A DNA stretch of 57,918 nt from Pseudomonadota bacterium (GTDB lineage Bacteria; Chloroflexota; UBA5177). The position numbers were made by a program, and so were the translations under genes. Each line of letters begins with the position of its first letter. The stretch's first letter is position 1. The stretch covers positions 1 to 57,918 of the forward strand of contig JAJPIP010000016.1 in the NCBI GenBank assembly GCA_021324655.1, given 5' to 3'. Positions 25,023 through 34,577 of the stretch are shown in pieces. The notes beneath the pieces are model-generated. The model was not told the DNA's origin. It ran no database searches and saw only the letters and a program-made list of their open reading frames with translations.

Positions 25023-27434
25023 TCACGTGCGGCTCTGCCTGGCCCGCACCTGTGCCTGGTCGAACCAGTTCAGTACCTGGGCGTCTCGCTCCAGGAGTTC
25101 CTCGCGAACATGCTCGCCCACCGCGACGATCGTCCGATAGTCATGACGCTGCCAGGCGTCGCGGAAGCCGGCGCGTAGCGCCTCGAGGCTGATGTCACGT
25201 CGCCCCGGTGATTGGCGGAAGGCCTCGAAGTCTCGCAATAGATCGGCCTCATGCAGGCGTGCCCGATCCTCGGCGCTCTCGCGGTCCGGGACGTACCAGA
25301 GGCCCTCATGCGCCGCCCCGTCGTACGGAACCTGCCCCTCGGCGAGCGCCCGGGCAATCTGCCGCGGCACCGGCTCACCGCCCCGGTATTCGAGGAAGTG
25401 TGCCAGGATCCCCTTGAGCTCCTCCCGCGCCTCGTCCGCCGTCAACTGCCCCTTCACGTGTCCCGCGAATAGCGGCAGCAGCTCATCGAAGGTGCGGGGC
25501 CGTTCCTTGAGGAGACCACTCACCCACTGGATGAGGCGCGCCTGGTCAGCGACCTCCTGGAGGTGCCGCTGGATAAAGATCCGGCCGTCGCGCTCATAGA
25601 CCAGCGCCTTTTTGCAGAGATCGTCCGACACATGGCGCGCGGCAGCGACCGTGATCGCCGCGGCCGAAGCGATCTCCTCCGGTGTCGCCCCGCCGGCGTC
25701 CGCCGCCAGTGACAGCGCCAGCGCCTCCTCCGGCGAGACCTTGACCCCGAGTCTCTCGCGCCAGAAGGTGTCGGACACATCGAGGAGGCGGTGCCAATCG
25801 AGGACAAGGGTGAAGGAGTTGTGCTCCGGATCGGAGGCGATGCTCGGCGGGCGGCGATGTTCCTCTCGCCAGGCGTGATGGACCATGCGCAGGCCGGTCC
25901 CGGCGAGCTCCGCGAAGTGAATGAGGCGAAAGGCGCGGGCGATGATGGGGTTGCGGGAGTGGCTGACGCCGCCCTCGATGAGCCGCGCGGCGGCGACCAG
26001 CGCGTGTCCCGGATTGAAGAAGGTGCAGCGCTCCGCCTCCAGATCGATCTGCGCCGGGGCCGAGGCATCGTTGTAGTCCTGGTGGAGGAAGGCATTGACT
26101 ATCGCCTCGCGAACGGCGATGTAATCCGCCGTGCCACCGGTGGTGTCCAGGTTGTCGAGGGTCGCCTCATCGAGGTCGAGATGCTCCCGGAGGAACTCGA
26201 GTGCCGCACCCAGGCAGCGAAAGATGTTCTGCTCGCACTCGAGCCGGGCATCCCAGCGCGGACTGCCGGAACTGCGGATGCGCAGGTCGAGGACGGGCCG
26301 GTGCAGGGTATGGCGGACCGACTCGTCGGTGCCGAAGAGGAGGGTGAGCTGCGCGATGTCATCCGGGTTCAGGCGGTTGCGGCCGTCGATCAAGCGCTCC
26401 TGAATCGCCGTGCGCGCCGAGGCGGGCTTGACGCCGAGCCGCGCCGCATACCAATTGACGGTATCCTCATCGAATGTGTCCCACGGGATCGGCTGCTGGG
26501 GCAGCAGGGAATCGCTCAGATGCTTCCACTCGGCGGTCAGCGTGGTGCCGTCGGCCAGGCGCACCTGCTCCACCGGTACCGCTTCACCGGCCATGATCGC
26601 CTCCACCCGGCGCAGCAGGTCGCCGTTCAGGCTGACGTCCTCACCTCCCAGAGGCTGGTACGAGAGGCTCTTCTCCTCGATGCGGTCGAGGATATAGAGC
26701 GCGTCATGACCGGCCGCCGGCAGGTAACGCCGGACCAGCCACGGCGCGAGGGGGACGGCGCCGCCCTTGACAGCGATATACGGCGCATCGTCGTGTGTCA
26801 GGCAGCCGTCGATGGCGATGTCGTCCGGCGCCGGGTCGCCCGACTCACCCATGAGCAGGAGGCGTCGCGCTCGCGCCTGGCCCGCGCGAAAATACTGGAG
26901 CTCGAAGACGAAGAGCGGCAGCGAAAGCAGCGAATGGGTCGCGGACAGCGCCTCGTACAGCAGGGCGTCCGGCCGGCGCGCGGTGAGGATTGCGGCGGCC
27001 TGGGGCGCGGTCATGGCCTGCAGATCGTGACTGACGTCGTTGCGCAACTCGAGGAGCTTCACCAGCGCCTCGTCGGCCGCTGCCGGCCGATCGCCCTGCG
27101 CCACAAAGGCCTGAGCGAGGGGGCCGCGGAGCGGATGCTCGGCCGGAAGAGCGGCGACAGCCTGGACCACCGCCAGGAAGGTTCCCCAGCTTAGCGGGCC
27201 GTGCAGCCTGGTCCGGATGTCATCGGGGAGCATGGCAGACAGATCGTCGCGGGCGGCGAAGGAGGCGAGCGCAGCGGCGCAGAGGTAGCGCGTCAGAACC
27301 TCGCCGCACTTGATGACGGCGGCGAGCCGATCCTGCGGCTGCGCCGCGTGCTCGATGCGGCAGCAGCTGATCGCGACCGGTTGCGGGTAGAGCCGGCTGG
27401 CGCGCTCAAACGACGGGCGCTGTCGAGGCGTCAT
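25023..27434 (-). CDS. HEPN-like/HATPase protein with a BREX-methyltransferase-type C-terminal domain
   Basis: The 803-aa protein has at least three parts. Residues about 30-200 are helical and carry RNDVSH (131-136), matching the Rx4H motif of HEPN ribonuclease domains. Residues about 320-550 resemble the C-terminal half of AlbA_2/RecG-like regulators with a HATPase_c_4 module (REAIVNAFLHQDY 442-454, AGTGLRM 511-517); the usual AlbA DNA-binding domain is absent. A winged-helix-like segment follows (about 565-625). Residues 634-803 match the last 180 residues of the neighbouring methyltransferase. ATG 27434 overlaps the methyltransferase stop (ATGA). The gene is not part of the standard type 3 BREX set as I know it. 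It could be a regulator or an abortive-infection effector. Confidence 0.7.
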   Translation of the reverse strand: MTPRQRPSFERASRLYPQPVAISCCRIEHAAQPQDRLAAVIKCGEVLTRYLCAAALASFAARDDLSAMLPDDIRTRLHGPLSWGTFLAVVQAVAALPAEHPLRGPLAQAFVAQGDRPAAADEALVKLLELRNDVSHDLQAMTAPQAAAILTARRPDALLYEALSATHSLLSLPLFVFELQYFRAGQARARRLLLMGESGDPAPDDIAIDGCLTHDDAPYIAVKGGAVPLAPWLVRRYLPAAGHDALYILDRIEEKSLSYQPLGGEDVSLNGDLLRRVEAIMAGEAVPVEQVRLADGTTLTAEWKHLSDSLLPQQPIPWDTFDEDTVNWYAARLGVKPASARTAIQERLIDGRNRLNPDDIAQLTLLFGTDESVRHTLHRPVLDLRIRSSGSPRWDARLECEQNIFRCLGAALEFLREHLDLDEATLDNLDTTGGTADYIAVREAIVNAFLHQDYNDASAPAQIDLEAERCTFFNPGHALVAAARLIEGGVSHSRNPIIARAFRLIHFAELAGTGLRMVHHAWREEHRRPPSIASDPEHNSFTLVLDWHRLLDVSDTFWRERLGVKVSPEEALALSLAADAGGATPEEIASAAAITVAAARHVSDDLCKKALVYERDGRIFIQRHLQEVADQARLIQWVSGLLKERPRTFDELLPLFAGHVKGQLTADEAREELKGILAHFLEYRGGEPVPRQIARALAEGQVPYDGAAHEGLWYVPDRESAEDRARLHEADLLRDFEAFRQSPGRRDISLEALRAGFRDAWQRHDYRTIVAVGEHVREELLERDAQVLNWFDQAQVRARQSRT

Positions 27435-30196
27435 TCCTCGTCGCCCGTCCTCATGAGGGCCAGGTCGTAGTACTGGAACAGACGCTGATCTCCGACGAGG
27501 CGATCCTCCGAGATCCGCGCTCCCAGGGCGACGATCGTCGCATAATCGTGCGCTTCCCACGCACGCTTGAAGCCCTCCCGCATGGCCTCGCTGCGGAAGA
27601 CCTTCAGCTTCCGCTCTGACGACGCCACGTAGCCGTCGAACTCCTTCAGTAGTTCCCGCTTCTTGATGCGCTCCAGGTCGGCTTCACTCCGTTTGTTCGG
27701 TAGATACCAGTAGCCGGCGGCCTTTTCACGGAGCCTGGGGTCGTCTTTGGGGAGGTTGCGCAGATCTTTGAAGTTGGTCGAGAGATAGCTGTGGACAGGA
27801 CCCGGGACGTCACCGTCACCGTCGTATTCGATGAAGTTTTCCTGCAGAAGCTCGCGCAGCTCGAGGCGCGTCTCGCCCTTATCCCAGGCCATGACTTCCT
27901 TCAGGAAGTCACCGGTCAGCTCCTGCTGGGTGTGAGGCCTCTCCTCCAGCCGGCGCCGCAACCACTGGATGGCGCTTGCCTCGTTGTTCACGAACAACTC
28001 CAGGGGCTCGATCTGCTCGGCGCGGAGCCGCTTCTTGTCGTACTCGGCGACCTGATCGGGCAGGAAGTACATCCCGTCACGCTCCGGGAATCGGTCCTCC
28101 AGCCCGGCGCGGAACTCGGCGAAGTCCAGGGGGATGGTGAGGCCGCGCTGGAGATTGAAGGCAATCATGCGGTCGTACAGACGATGATTCGTTCTCTCCA
28201 CAATCGTCTGCAGTGAGCCATCTTTGCCGGTGACGGCGACCGGCAGCTGGCGCAGGTGGGCGCGAACGAAGTCCCAGACACCCTCCGGCGTGCCCTGGGA
28301 CGCCTGCACTCGTCTCTCAAACTCGGCGCTCGGCTTGTACGCAGAGATCACCAGGTCCTGCTTCATGGCCGTGCTCGTGACCTGTCGGTAGGAGCCCTGC
28401 TGCTTGTCGAGGGTACGTACGTCGGCGATCATGAAGCCGGCCGCGAGCATCCCCTCCTGAATCGCATTCCAGACGGAATTGCTGGAGTTATGGAACACGA
28501 CCGTCATCCAGCGGCCTGACTTGAGGACGCGGTGATACTCCTCAAAGCAGCGTTGCATGAGGTGCTGGTACTCGGGCAGACCTTTGTGCTTCGCCTGGTC
28601 GACAATCGCCTCCGGCTGTGAGTTCGTCCAGACGCGGTGCCACGACTCGACGAGGAAGTTGAGGTCGGCGTAGTAGATGTTCTCGCCGAACGGCGGGTCG
28701 GTGAAGATGTAGTCAACGGAGCCATCGGGCAGGCGGAGGGTGGTCGTGCTCGAAGTCTCGGTCGTGACGCCGGTGTTTGTCATTCCACTGCTCTTGAACG
28801 CCCTGACGAGACGCTGGAGCTTTCCATCGAGGATGTACCAGGGCGAGACCTCGGCGTGCTGCGAGGCGACGTAATAAACTCCGTTCAGTTGTTGATTCAC
28901 CTGGGAGAAGTGTGTCGGACTGTACCGGTTGAGAACCGACAAGCCCCAAATCGCCTGCTCGACAAAGAACAGGATCATGTGGCGCAGACGCGCATCTTGG
29001 ATCGCCTCCGCAGCGGACCACAGCCGGCCGAGCGCTTGCGCGGCTCGTGGAAGGTACAGGTGGTGGACGTGCGTGAACCCCTTGGGCGCGAGCCGTGACC
29101 CGTGATACATGTCCTCGATTGGAAATCGGTTGGTGGGCACGCCGGCCGGCAAGGCGAGCTCACTTATCCGTCGCAGCGTGGCCAGATCGTCCTCGTCCGG
29201 AACCTTCTCATACTTGGAGCGGCCAATGTGGTAGGCGATGAGCGCGGGAACCAGTCGGATACGCTGCCACGCCTCACCCGTCGCTTGATCGACAAGCGTT
29301 TCCAGCACCTTTTCAAGATTGTCCTTGGTGAGGTCGGCGGTGCAGTGCGGACACGGGAAGGTCTCATGGACACGTTTCGTCTCGGGGTCGAGCGCTTCTC
29401 GGAGGAACACGACCTCCTCGCCGCAGTTCGGGCAAGCAAATACCTGGCTCCAGACGGTGTAATCGATCCGACCCACTGTCTTCCCGTCGGCGTGCAGCGT
29501 TTCATACATCCAGCTAATCTCTCGCTCCAGCTCGGCGAGAATCCGCTTGCCTTCCTTCTCGAAACGCCCCACATCGAAGGGGATCGTGTAGTTGGAGGCG
29601 ATAAAGGTCGCGGCCGGACCCAGGTCGTTGAGTATCGAAGGCCGCTCTCCCCACCTGGGAGTCCCCTGTCCCGCTTCGTGCCAGGCTGCCTCGACCGAAG
29701 CTTTCAACTCGGCGTCCGGCCGGCCGCACATTTGCGCGGCAACGCCGGTCATGCCTGACCCCGCGAATCCGTCCATTACCAGATCACCCGGTTCCGTGTA
29801 GTGCAGGATCGCCGGGACGATGGCCTTGTAGGGGACCTTGGTGTGGTACGAGTGCGCGGCATAAAACGGGTCAGTCTTCCCCTCGCTCACGTCGACTGCC
29901 AGCGGCTCGCGGTGGTAGTCGTCTACGGTCTCAGCCGCACCGTTGCCGACGACGTCCGTCAGGAAGGGGTTCGGGCAGGCCGTGTAGTACGGCGGGTCGG
30001 AGAGGCGCAGAATATCCTCGTCGGAGCCAATGGGGAAGCCCTCGATGGCCCGAAAGTCGGGATCCTTGAGCTTCTCTGCCAGGATGCCCAGGAAGTATTC
30101 ACGGCGGGCATTATCGTTCGGAAACGTCTTGCCCAGGCATTCGACCGGACCGCTTTCCCGCTCATCCGATTCGCCAAACAGCGATACCTCTGCCAC
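27431..30196 (-). CDS. pglXI: BREX DNA methyltransferase (PglX-type, type 3 BREX)
   Basis: The 921-aa amino-methyltransferase has DPPYYTACPNPF at residues 67-78, the AdoMet motif MDGFAGSGMTG (141-151), and a second catalytic-like TDPPFGEN at 499-506. It also has a likely zinc ribbon formed by CPNC (255-258) and CPHC (282-285). In BREX the methyltransferase marks host DNA at adenines so that the defence complex spares it. Residues 742-921 form a separate C-terminal domain also found in the next gene product. GTG 30196 has AAGGGGAAG upstream, 9 bp after the brxC stop. The gene overlaps the HATPase gene by ATGA. Confidence 0.85.
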   Translation of the reverse strand: MAEVSLFGESDERESGPVECLGKTFPNDNARREYFLGILAEKLKDPDFRAIEGFPIGSDEDILRLSDPPYYTACPNPFLTDVVGNGAAETVDDYHREPLAVDVSEGKTDPFYAAHSYHTKVPYKAIVPAILHYTEPGDLVMDGFAGSGMTGVAAQMCGRPDAELKASVEAAWHEAGQGTPRWGERPSILNDLGPAATFIASNYTIPFDVGRFEKEGKRILAELEREISWMYETLHADGKTVGRIDYTVWSQVFACPNCGEEVVFLREALDPETKRVHETFPCPHCTADLTKDNLEKVLETLVDQATGEAWQRIRLVPALIAYHIGRSKYEKVPDEDDLATLRRISELALPAGVPTNRFPIEDMYHGSRLAPKGFTHVHHLYLPRAAQALGRLWSAAEAIQDARLRHMILFFVEQAIWGLSVLNRYSPTHFSQVNQQLNGVYYVASQHAEVSPWYILDGKLQRLVRAFKSSGMTNTGVTTETSSTTTLRLPDGSVDYIFTDPPFGENIYYADLNFLVESWHRVWTNSQPEAIVDQAKHKGLPEYQHLMQRCFEEYHRVLKSGRWMTVVFHNSSNSVWNAIQEGMLAAGFMIADVRTLDKQQGSYRQVTSTAMKQDLVISAYKPSAEFERRVQASQGTPEGVWDFVRAHLRQLPVAVTGKDGSLQTIVERTNHRLYDRMIAFNLQRGLTIPLDFAEFRAGLEDRFPERDGMYFLPDQVAEYDKKRLRAEQIEPLELFVNNEASAIQWLRRRLEERPHTQQELTGDFLKEVMAWDKGETRLELRELLQENFIEYDGDGDVPGPVHSYLSTNFKDLRNLPKDDPRLREKAAGYWYLPNKRSEADLERIKKRELLKEFDGYVASSERKLKVFRSEAMREGFKRAWEAHDYATIVALGARISEDRLVGDQRLFQYYDLALMRTGDEE

Positions 30197-30205
30197 GTCT
30201 TCCCC

Positions 30206-33200
30206 TTATTCCAGTACGATGCGTACACGCTGCGGGTCTTTGCCCCGCGTCTTGTCGGTCAGAAAGTCGTCGAAGCGCTGCCGAACCTCGTCCACTCGGG
30301 CCGGCGCGCCGCCGTTGCCGAGGGCGGCCCCGAGGTCGGCGGCGCTGACGGTCACCGGGCTGAAGCCTTTAAGGACTTCCTGTACACCTTCGATAAAGGT
30401 ATCGCTCAGCGGGTCCGGCAGCCGGCCGGTGTCAATGAGCCGCTCGATGGGCTCGCGCTGGCTCTCCGGTAGATAGGTCAGGCTGTCCTTCACGATCGGG
30501 TCGGCCAGGTTATCGGCCAGCGTTGCCGTCCAGGTGGCGAGCAGCTGATCGAGGCCCTCATCGGCGTTGGCCAGCGCTCGGTCGGCGGCGATCGCGGCCT
30601 CCTCGTTCACGGGCTTGAAGCTGCAGTGCGGACAGATGGCGTGCGTCTGCATCTCGGCGTCGGTCAGCTCGGTGCAGGTGCGGAGTGAGGCGAGTTCGGT
30701 CTCCAGGTCGTGCAGCTGCGCCGCCGGCATCAACTCGATGCCGGCGAGGCGGCGTAGCTCCTTCAGCCGCGGATCATTCAGCAGCGCTTTCTTGCGCCGA
30801 TCGTCCGCCATGCCGAGGCGGGCGCGGGTGTGCAGAGTCAGATAGGTCTCGACGTAGCGGCGTTTCAGGTCCTCCAGCGTCCGGCGCAGCTCGCCGCGCA
30901 ACGCCGGGGCTGCCGAAGCTCCCCGCGCGCGCAGCGCGTCCAGCAGCTCCCGCCGCCGGCGGTCTACGTCCTGCACCCAGGCATCGCCGGAGGGCAGGGC
31001 GATCTCCGCCTGGGAGAGATAGGAGGCGAGCGGCCCCAGCTCCGCCGCGATGCCGCGGAGAGCGTCGACGGCCGCGAGCGCCTCCAGCCCGGCTTGCTGC
31101 GCCGCGATCTCTCGCTCGTCGTAGCGCAGGTTCTTTAGCTTGGCCGGCGTGTTGTACGCCTGTAGCGACTCCAGAAAGGTCTTGGCGCCGTCCAGCAGCT
31201 TGCGGTACTCCTCCTGCTCACGCGCGTCGAGCAGCGTGCCGCCCCAGAAGGGGATACCGCTCTGCACCTGCTGGCCGGCCAGGACGAGCGCTTTGACCAG
31301 CTCCCCGATCTTTCCCTGCAGGGCGTTCACCGCACCGGCATCGCCCTGCGTCACCAGTTGCGCGTTCCCGGGAGGGAGGTCGACCAGCGCGTAGAGGGCG
31401 CGGATGGCGGGGAGCGGCCACTCGCGCGGACGCTCGATGTGCTTGAAGTCGGCGATCCGCTCCACCGGGGTGGTGACCAGGATGTCGAGATTGCCGGCAT
31501 CGAACTTCTGGCCGGGCAGGGCGAGCACGGCATCGCCGTTGTACACGAGCGCCGCCAGCAGGACGGCAACCCACTCCGGCTCGAGCCGGAAATCGTGGGG
31601 GGCCATGTAGTCCACGCCCCCTTCGTCGGTGATAATCTCGTCGCGGTTGACGACCTGCCCCTGCCCCTTCCGATTGAGGATGTCCAGGATGTAGCGGGCG
31701 TATTCGGACCGGCGCGGCACGATCTGGTCGCCGTCGAGGAGCTGCAGGGCGTCGAGGACGGCCGTCCCCTGCTGGGTCACCGTGCCACGCAGCACGCGGA
31801 GCGCGTCCTGCGCGGCCTGCGGCCGGTTACGTGCCGTGATGAGGACCGAGAACTTCGGGTAGCGCGGCGCCTCTTCCTCGAACCAACCCGCGAGGCAGAC
31901 CGAGCCGGCGGCGTTGATCGCGTCGCGCACGTTGGCGCTCGCGCCCTGCACCGCGGCGCTCTTCCCTTTCAGCCACTCCAGCAGCGCCTTGCTCTTTCCG
32001 CCGTGCGACACCTCCATGTACAGCATCATGTGGTCGCGCAGCCAGCCGGTGAGCCGTTTGCGATAGTCGTCGGCCTTCTCGTTGTACGAGCGCTTGGCCT
32101 CGCCGGTGGCGTCGGCCGACAAGAGGCGGGCGGCGGCGTATTTCTTGAGTATCTCGATCAGATCGTCGTCCGGCTTGAGGCGGAAAAAGACTTCGTCGGG
32201 ACGCTGCTCGTTCCGGAACCTGGGCGGCGCGAACGGCTGCAGGAAGTAGAGGTAGAAGTCGCGCTCCGGCACGGCGGTGGAGCGCTCGTTGGGCGCGCCG
32301 AAGAACAGGTAGCCACGGCGGGTCGCCCGCCGCTCGGTCCACTCCAGTTCGTACTCCCAGATCTCGTAGCCCGTGACGTAGGAGCCGGCGTCCGGATCCT
32401 CCAGCACGACCTGGCGGAGCGCCTCGTAGTAGTAGCGATCCAGCTCGTTCTCTTGCAGAGAGCCGGCGCGGTTGGCGATGCGGGCGTCGTAATCGACGTT
32501 CTTTTTCAGGTCGAGGTAGTACTGTCCGTTCTCCTCGTTCCGGGAGATAAATTGCCCGCTGACGGTCCGCATGATGTGCCCCAGGACGCTCTCGACCTGA
32601 GTCAGGAGGTTCTCGGCGACATCCCCGCCGAGCTCGGCCGAGGTGGGATCGAAGAGGCAGAGGCCGTCGCGCAGCTCTTCGGCGGTAACGCCGATTTTCG
32701 AGTAGATGTCGCCGGTGGTGAGGCGCTGGATGGCGAGGGCCCGGATGATGCGGATCGCCATCGGTCGGGACGCCGGACGGGGGAAGCCTGCCTCGATGCG
32801 GCCCTCCAGGACACGGGCGCAGTCCACCACTTCGCGGATCTCCGGAACGGCGCGGAGGCCGGGGTTGGTGGAGAGCGTCTCCCAGTAGCTGTCGTAGGCG
32901 ATGACACCCGGCTCATCGTCCGGCACCGGGCGGTCGAGGCGCTCTTGCATCTCCTTCGAGAGCGTCTTGAGGACTTCCCGCTTCTCGGCGTAGCTGATGC
33001 GGTCGAACACGTCGATGTAATCGGGGTGGACCGGGAAAAGGCGGACGAAGTCTTCCATCCGCTCGTTCATGTGGCCGTAGAACTTGGGGAAGGGGCTCAG
33101 GTGGTCTCTGATCTTGACCTGCTGGTCGGCGGTCTTCTTGAGGAGGCGCTCGGCGACGACGTACTTCACGTCGGTGCGATCGATCTGAATCTGCTCGAAG

Positions 33201-33919
33201 CGGTCCTTGACGCGCGCCAGCGAGGATGCGGTGAAGCTGAAGCGCGGGTTGTCGAAGAGCATCTCTTGCAGACCGGCGATGACGCGGAAGCGGAGATCCC
33301 GGCAGACCTCGCCGAGCTCGCGGAGCAAGCCGAGATCCAGAATGAGGTCGAGATCCTTGCGCGCTCGGAGGTAATCGAGGAGCTCGTCGATGACGAGAAG
33401 CAGACCCTGGTCGGGGTACACCGCGCTGAAGGCGGCCATCATGTCCTCGAACGCCGACTTGTTGTTGACGATCTGGTCGGCGGCGGGGAAGCGGTAATCC
33501 ACGCCCATCGCCGCGAGGTGGTCGGTCAGTTCGGCGGTTATGATCTCGCGCAGCGACATCGTCGTCGCTCCGATCTCGGTGCGGATCACTTTGAACTTGC
33601 CGGCAATGGGCGCGGCGGCTTGCGCCACCTCCTGGCTCTGCAACTCCCCCGCCAGTTCGGCATGCTCGGCGACGGCCGAGATGACCGACATGAGGTGCGA
33701 TTTTCCGGTGCCGTAATTACCCACGATGAGGAGGCCCATATTGTCGTGCGGCTCCTCGAACTGCAGCTCGGGGATGATGACGCCGGTGAGCTTCTCGGCC
33801 ATCTGCTCGGAGATGACGTAGCTGGAGACGAGCCGCTTTGCCTGCCGCTCCCTGTCGGCGGAGCGCAGCTGGACGACGGACTCGATGGGCTCGAACTGGA
33901 TCAGATCGCCGTAATTCAT
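30206..33919 (-). CDS. brxC: BREX ATPase BrxC
   Basis: This 1237-aa P-loop protein has Walker A VGNYGTGKSH (residues 66-75), Walker B-like LLLVIDELLDYL, long helical stretches, and a CPHC cysteine pair near the C-terminus. BrxC is the large core ATPase of BREX and is related to DNA-replication-type AAA proteins. The start MNYGDLIQFEPIESV at 33919 is chosen because it matches family N-termini and the longer frame is antisense-like low complexity. It follows brxF by 31 bp and precedes the methyltransferase by 9 bp. Length and position fit type 3 loci. Confidence 0.85.
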   Translation of the reverse strand: MNYGDLIQFEPIESVVQLRSADRERQAKRLVSSYVISEQMAEKLTGVIIPELQFEEPHDNMGLLIVGNYGTGKSHLMSVISAVAEHAELAGELQSQEVAQAAAPIAGKFKVIRTEIGATTMSLREIITAELTDHLAAMGVDYRFPAADQIVNNKSAFEDMMAAFSAVYPDQGLLLVIDELLDYLRARKDLDLILDLGLLRELGEVCRDLRFRVIAGLQEMLFDNPRFSFTASSLARVKDRFEQIQIDRTDVKYVVAERLLKKTADQQVKIRDHLSPFPKFYGHMNERMEDFVRLFPVHPDYIDVFDRISYAEKREVLKTLSKEMQERLDRPVPDDEPGVIAYDSYWETLSTNPGLRAVPEIREVVDCARVLEGRIEAGFPRPASRPMAIRIIRALAIQRLTTGDIYSKIGVTAEELRDGLCLFDPTSAELGGDVAENLLTQVESVLGHIMRTVSGQFISRNEENGQYYLDLKKNVDYDARIANRAGSLQENELDRYYYEALRQVVLEDPDAGSYVTGYEIWEYELEWTERRATRRGYLFFGAPNERSTAVPERDFYLYFLQPFAPPRFRNEQRPDEVFFRLKPDDDLIEILKKYAAARLLSADATGEAKRSYNEKADDYRKRLTGWLRDHMMLYMEVSHGGKSKALLEWLKGKSAAVQGASANVRDAINAAGSVCLAGWFEEEAPRYPKFSVLITARNRPQAAQDALRVLRGTVTQQGTAVLDALQLLDGDQIVPRRSEYARYILDILNRKGQGQVVNRDEIITDEGGVDYMAPHDFRLEPEWVAVLLAALVYNGDAVLALPGQKFDAGNLDILVTTPVERIADFKHIERPREWPLPAIRALYALVDLPPGNAQLVTQGDAGAVNALQGKIGELVKALVLAGQQVQSGIPFWGGTLLDAREQEEYRKLLDGAKTFLESLQAYNTPAKLKNLRYDEREIAAQQAGLEALAAVDALRGIAAELGPLASYLSQAEIALPSGDAWVQDVDRRRRELLDALRARGASAAPALRGELRRTLEDLKRRYVETYLTLHTRARLGMADDRRKKALLNDPRLKELRRLAGIELMPAAQLHDLETELASLRTCTELTDAEMQTHAICPHCSFKPVNEEAAIAADRALANADEGLDQLLATWTATLADNLADPIVKDSLTYLPESQREPIERLIDTGRLPDPLSDTFIEGVQEVLKGFSPVTVSAADLGAALGNGGAPARVDEVRQRFDDFLTDKTRGKDPQRVRIVLE

Positions 33920-33950
33920 GTCTGCTCGCTCTCTAGAGGACGGTTCGCCG

Positions 33951-34427
33951 TCAGGTGAGGGTGACCGCCAGGAAATCTCCCGTGGGATAGGTCCGATACT
34001 CGCGGTGGCCGGGAGAGGCGTAGCTAAGCCTCTCCCCGGTCCTGTGCCCGGTCCAGGCGGCAACGACGGTTCGGTGACGGGCCAGGCGCTTCAGCGCAGC
34101 CATCGGGTCGAGCCGGAGATCGGGATAGAACAGCATCTCAAGGTTGTCGAGGAGGACGAGCGGCGCGCCGGCAGGCAGGAGGTCATCGAGAATCTGAGGT
34201 GCCCGGAGCGCCCGCTCCTCCCCGGTCAGTCCCTCAAGGGCGCCGGCCAGCTCCAGGTTGACGTTGACGAACGGGGCGCCGGTCTCTCCGGCCAGCTCGC
34301 GCAGGATGCCGGTCTTCCCGGCACCGCTCGGTCCGACTACTAGAACTAGCCGGTAGTACTGATCCTTTGCTTCGCGAATCGCCGTCCTGATGTCCCCGGC
34401 GAGGCTGGTCCGTCCTTGCGTCCCCAC
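33951..34427 (-). CDS. brxF: BREX-3 P-loop protein BrxF
   Basis: The 158-aa protein has Walker A VVGPSGAGKTGIL and a Walker B-like PLVLLDNLEMLF, preceded by the BrxF-like segment IRTAIREAKDQYYRLVL. BrxF is the first gene of type 3 BREX operons, which supports the subtype call. GTG 34427 is preferred over the TTG at 34442 because TGGAGG lies 4 nt before it. Its role in the complex is not established; a small ATPase subunit partnering BrxC is likely. Confidence 0.85.
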   Translation of the reverse strand: MGTQGRTSLAGDIRTAIREAKDQYYRLVLVVGPSGAGKTGILRELAGETGAPFVNVNLELAGALEGLTGEERALRAPQILDDLLPAGAPLVLLDNLEMLFYPDLRLDPMAALKRLARHRTVVAAWTGHRTGERLSYASPGHREYRTYPTGDFLAVTLT

Positions 34428-34447
34428 GTGTCCTCCACGCAACGCGC

Positions 34448-34453
34448 ATTATG
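34448..34453 (-). promoter_or_regulatory. -10 box of the BREX operon
   Basis: CATAAT on the minus strand would start transcription near 34441, leaving about 14 nt including the TGGAGG site before the brxF GTG. No clear -35 box is visible. On the plus strand, TACACT at 34503-34508 may serve the divergent helix-hairpin-helix gene. Confidence 0.45.
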
Positions 34454-34577
34454 TCACAAACGCAAGTGGCGTGCACGCCGTCCAGCCGAGGTCACGAGTT
34501 GCTACACTCGGTGCCGCCATCCGTCTCGGGCGATGGCTGTGTGCGGCCGGCCACCTGGCGGACTTTTAGGGGTAACC

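Noticed and set aside
31358-33958. 866-codon open frame on the plus strand
   Set aside because: It is antisense to brxC, whose minus-strand product has clear Walker motifs; the plus frame is a GC-rich shadow without recognisable domains. The same applies to other long antisense frames such as 8282-9604 and 10673-11830.
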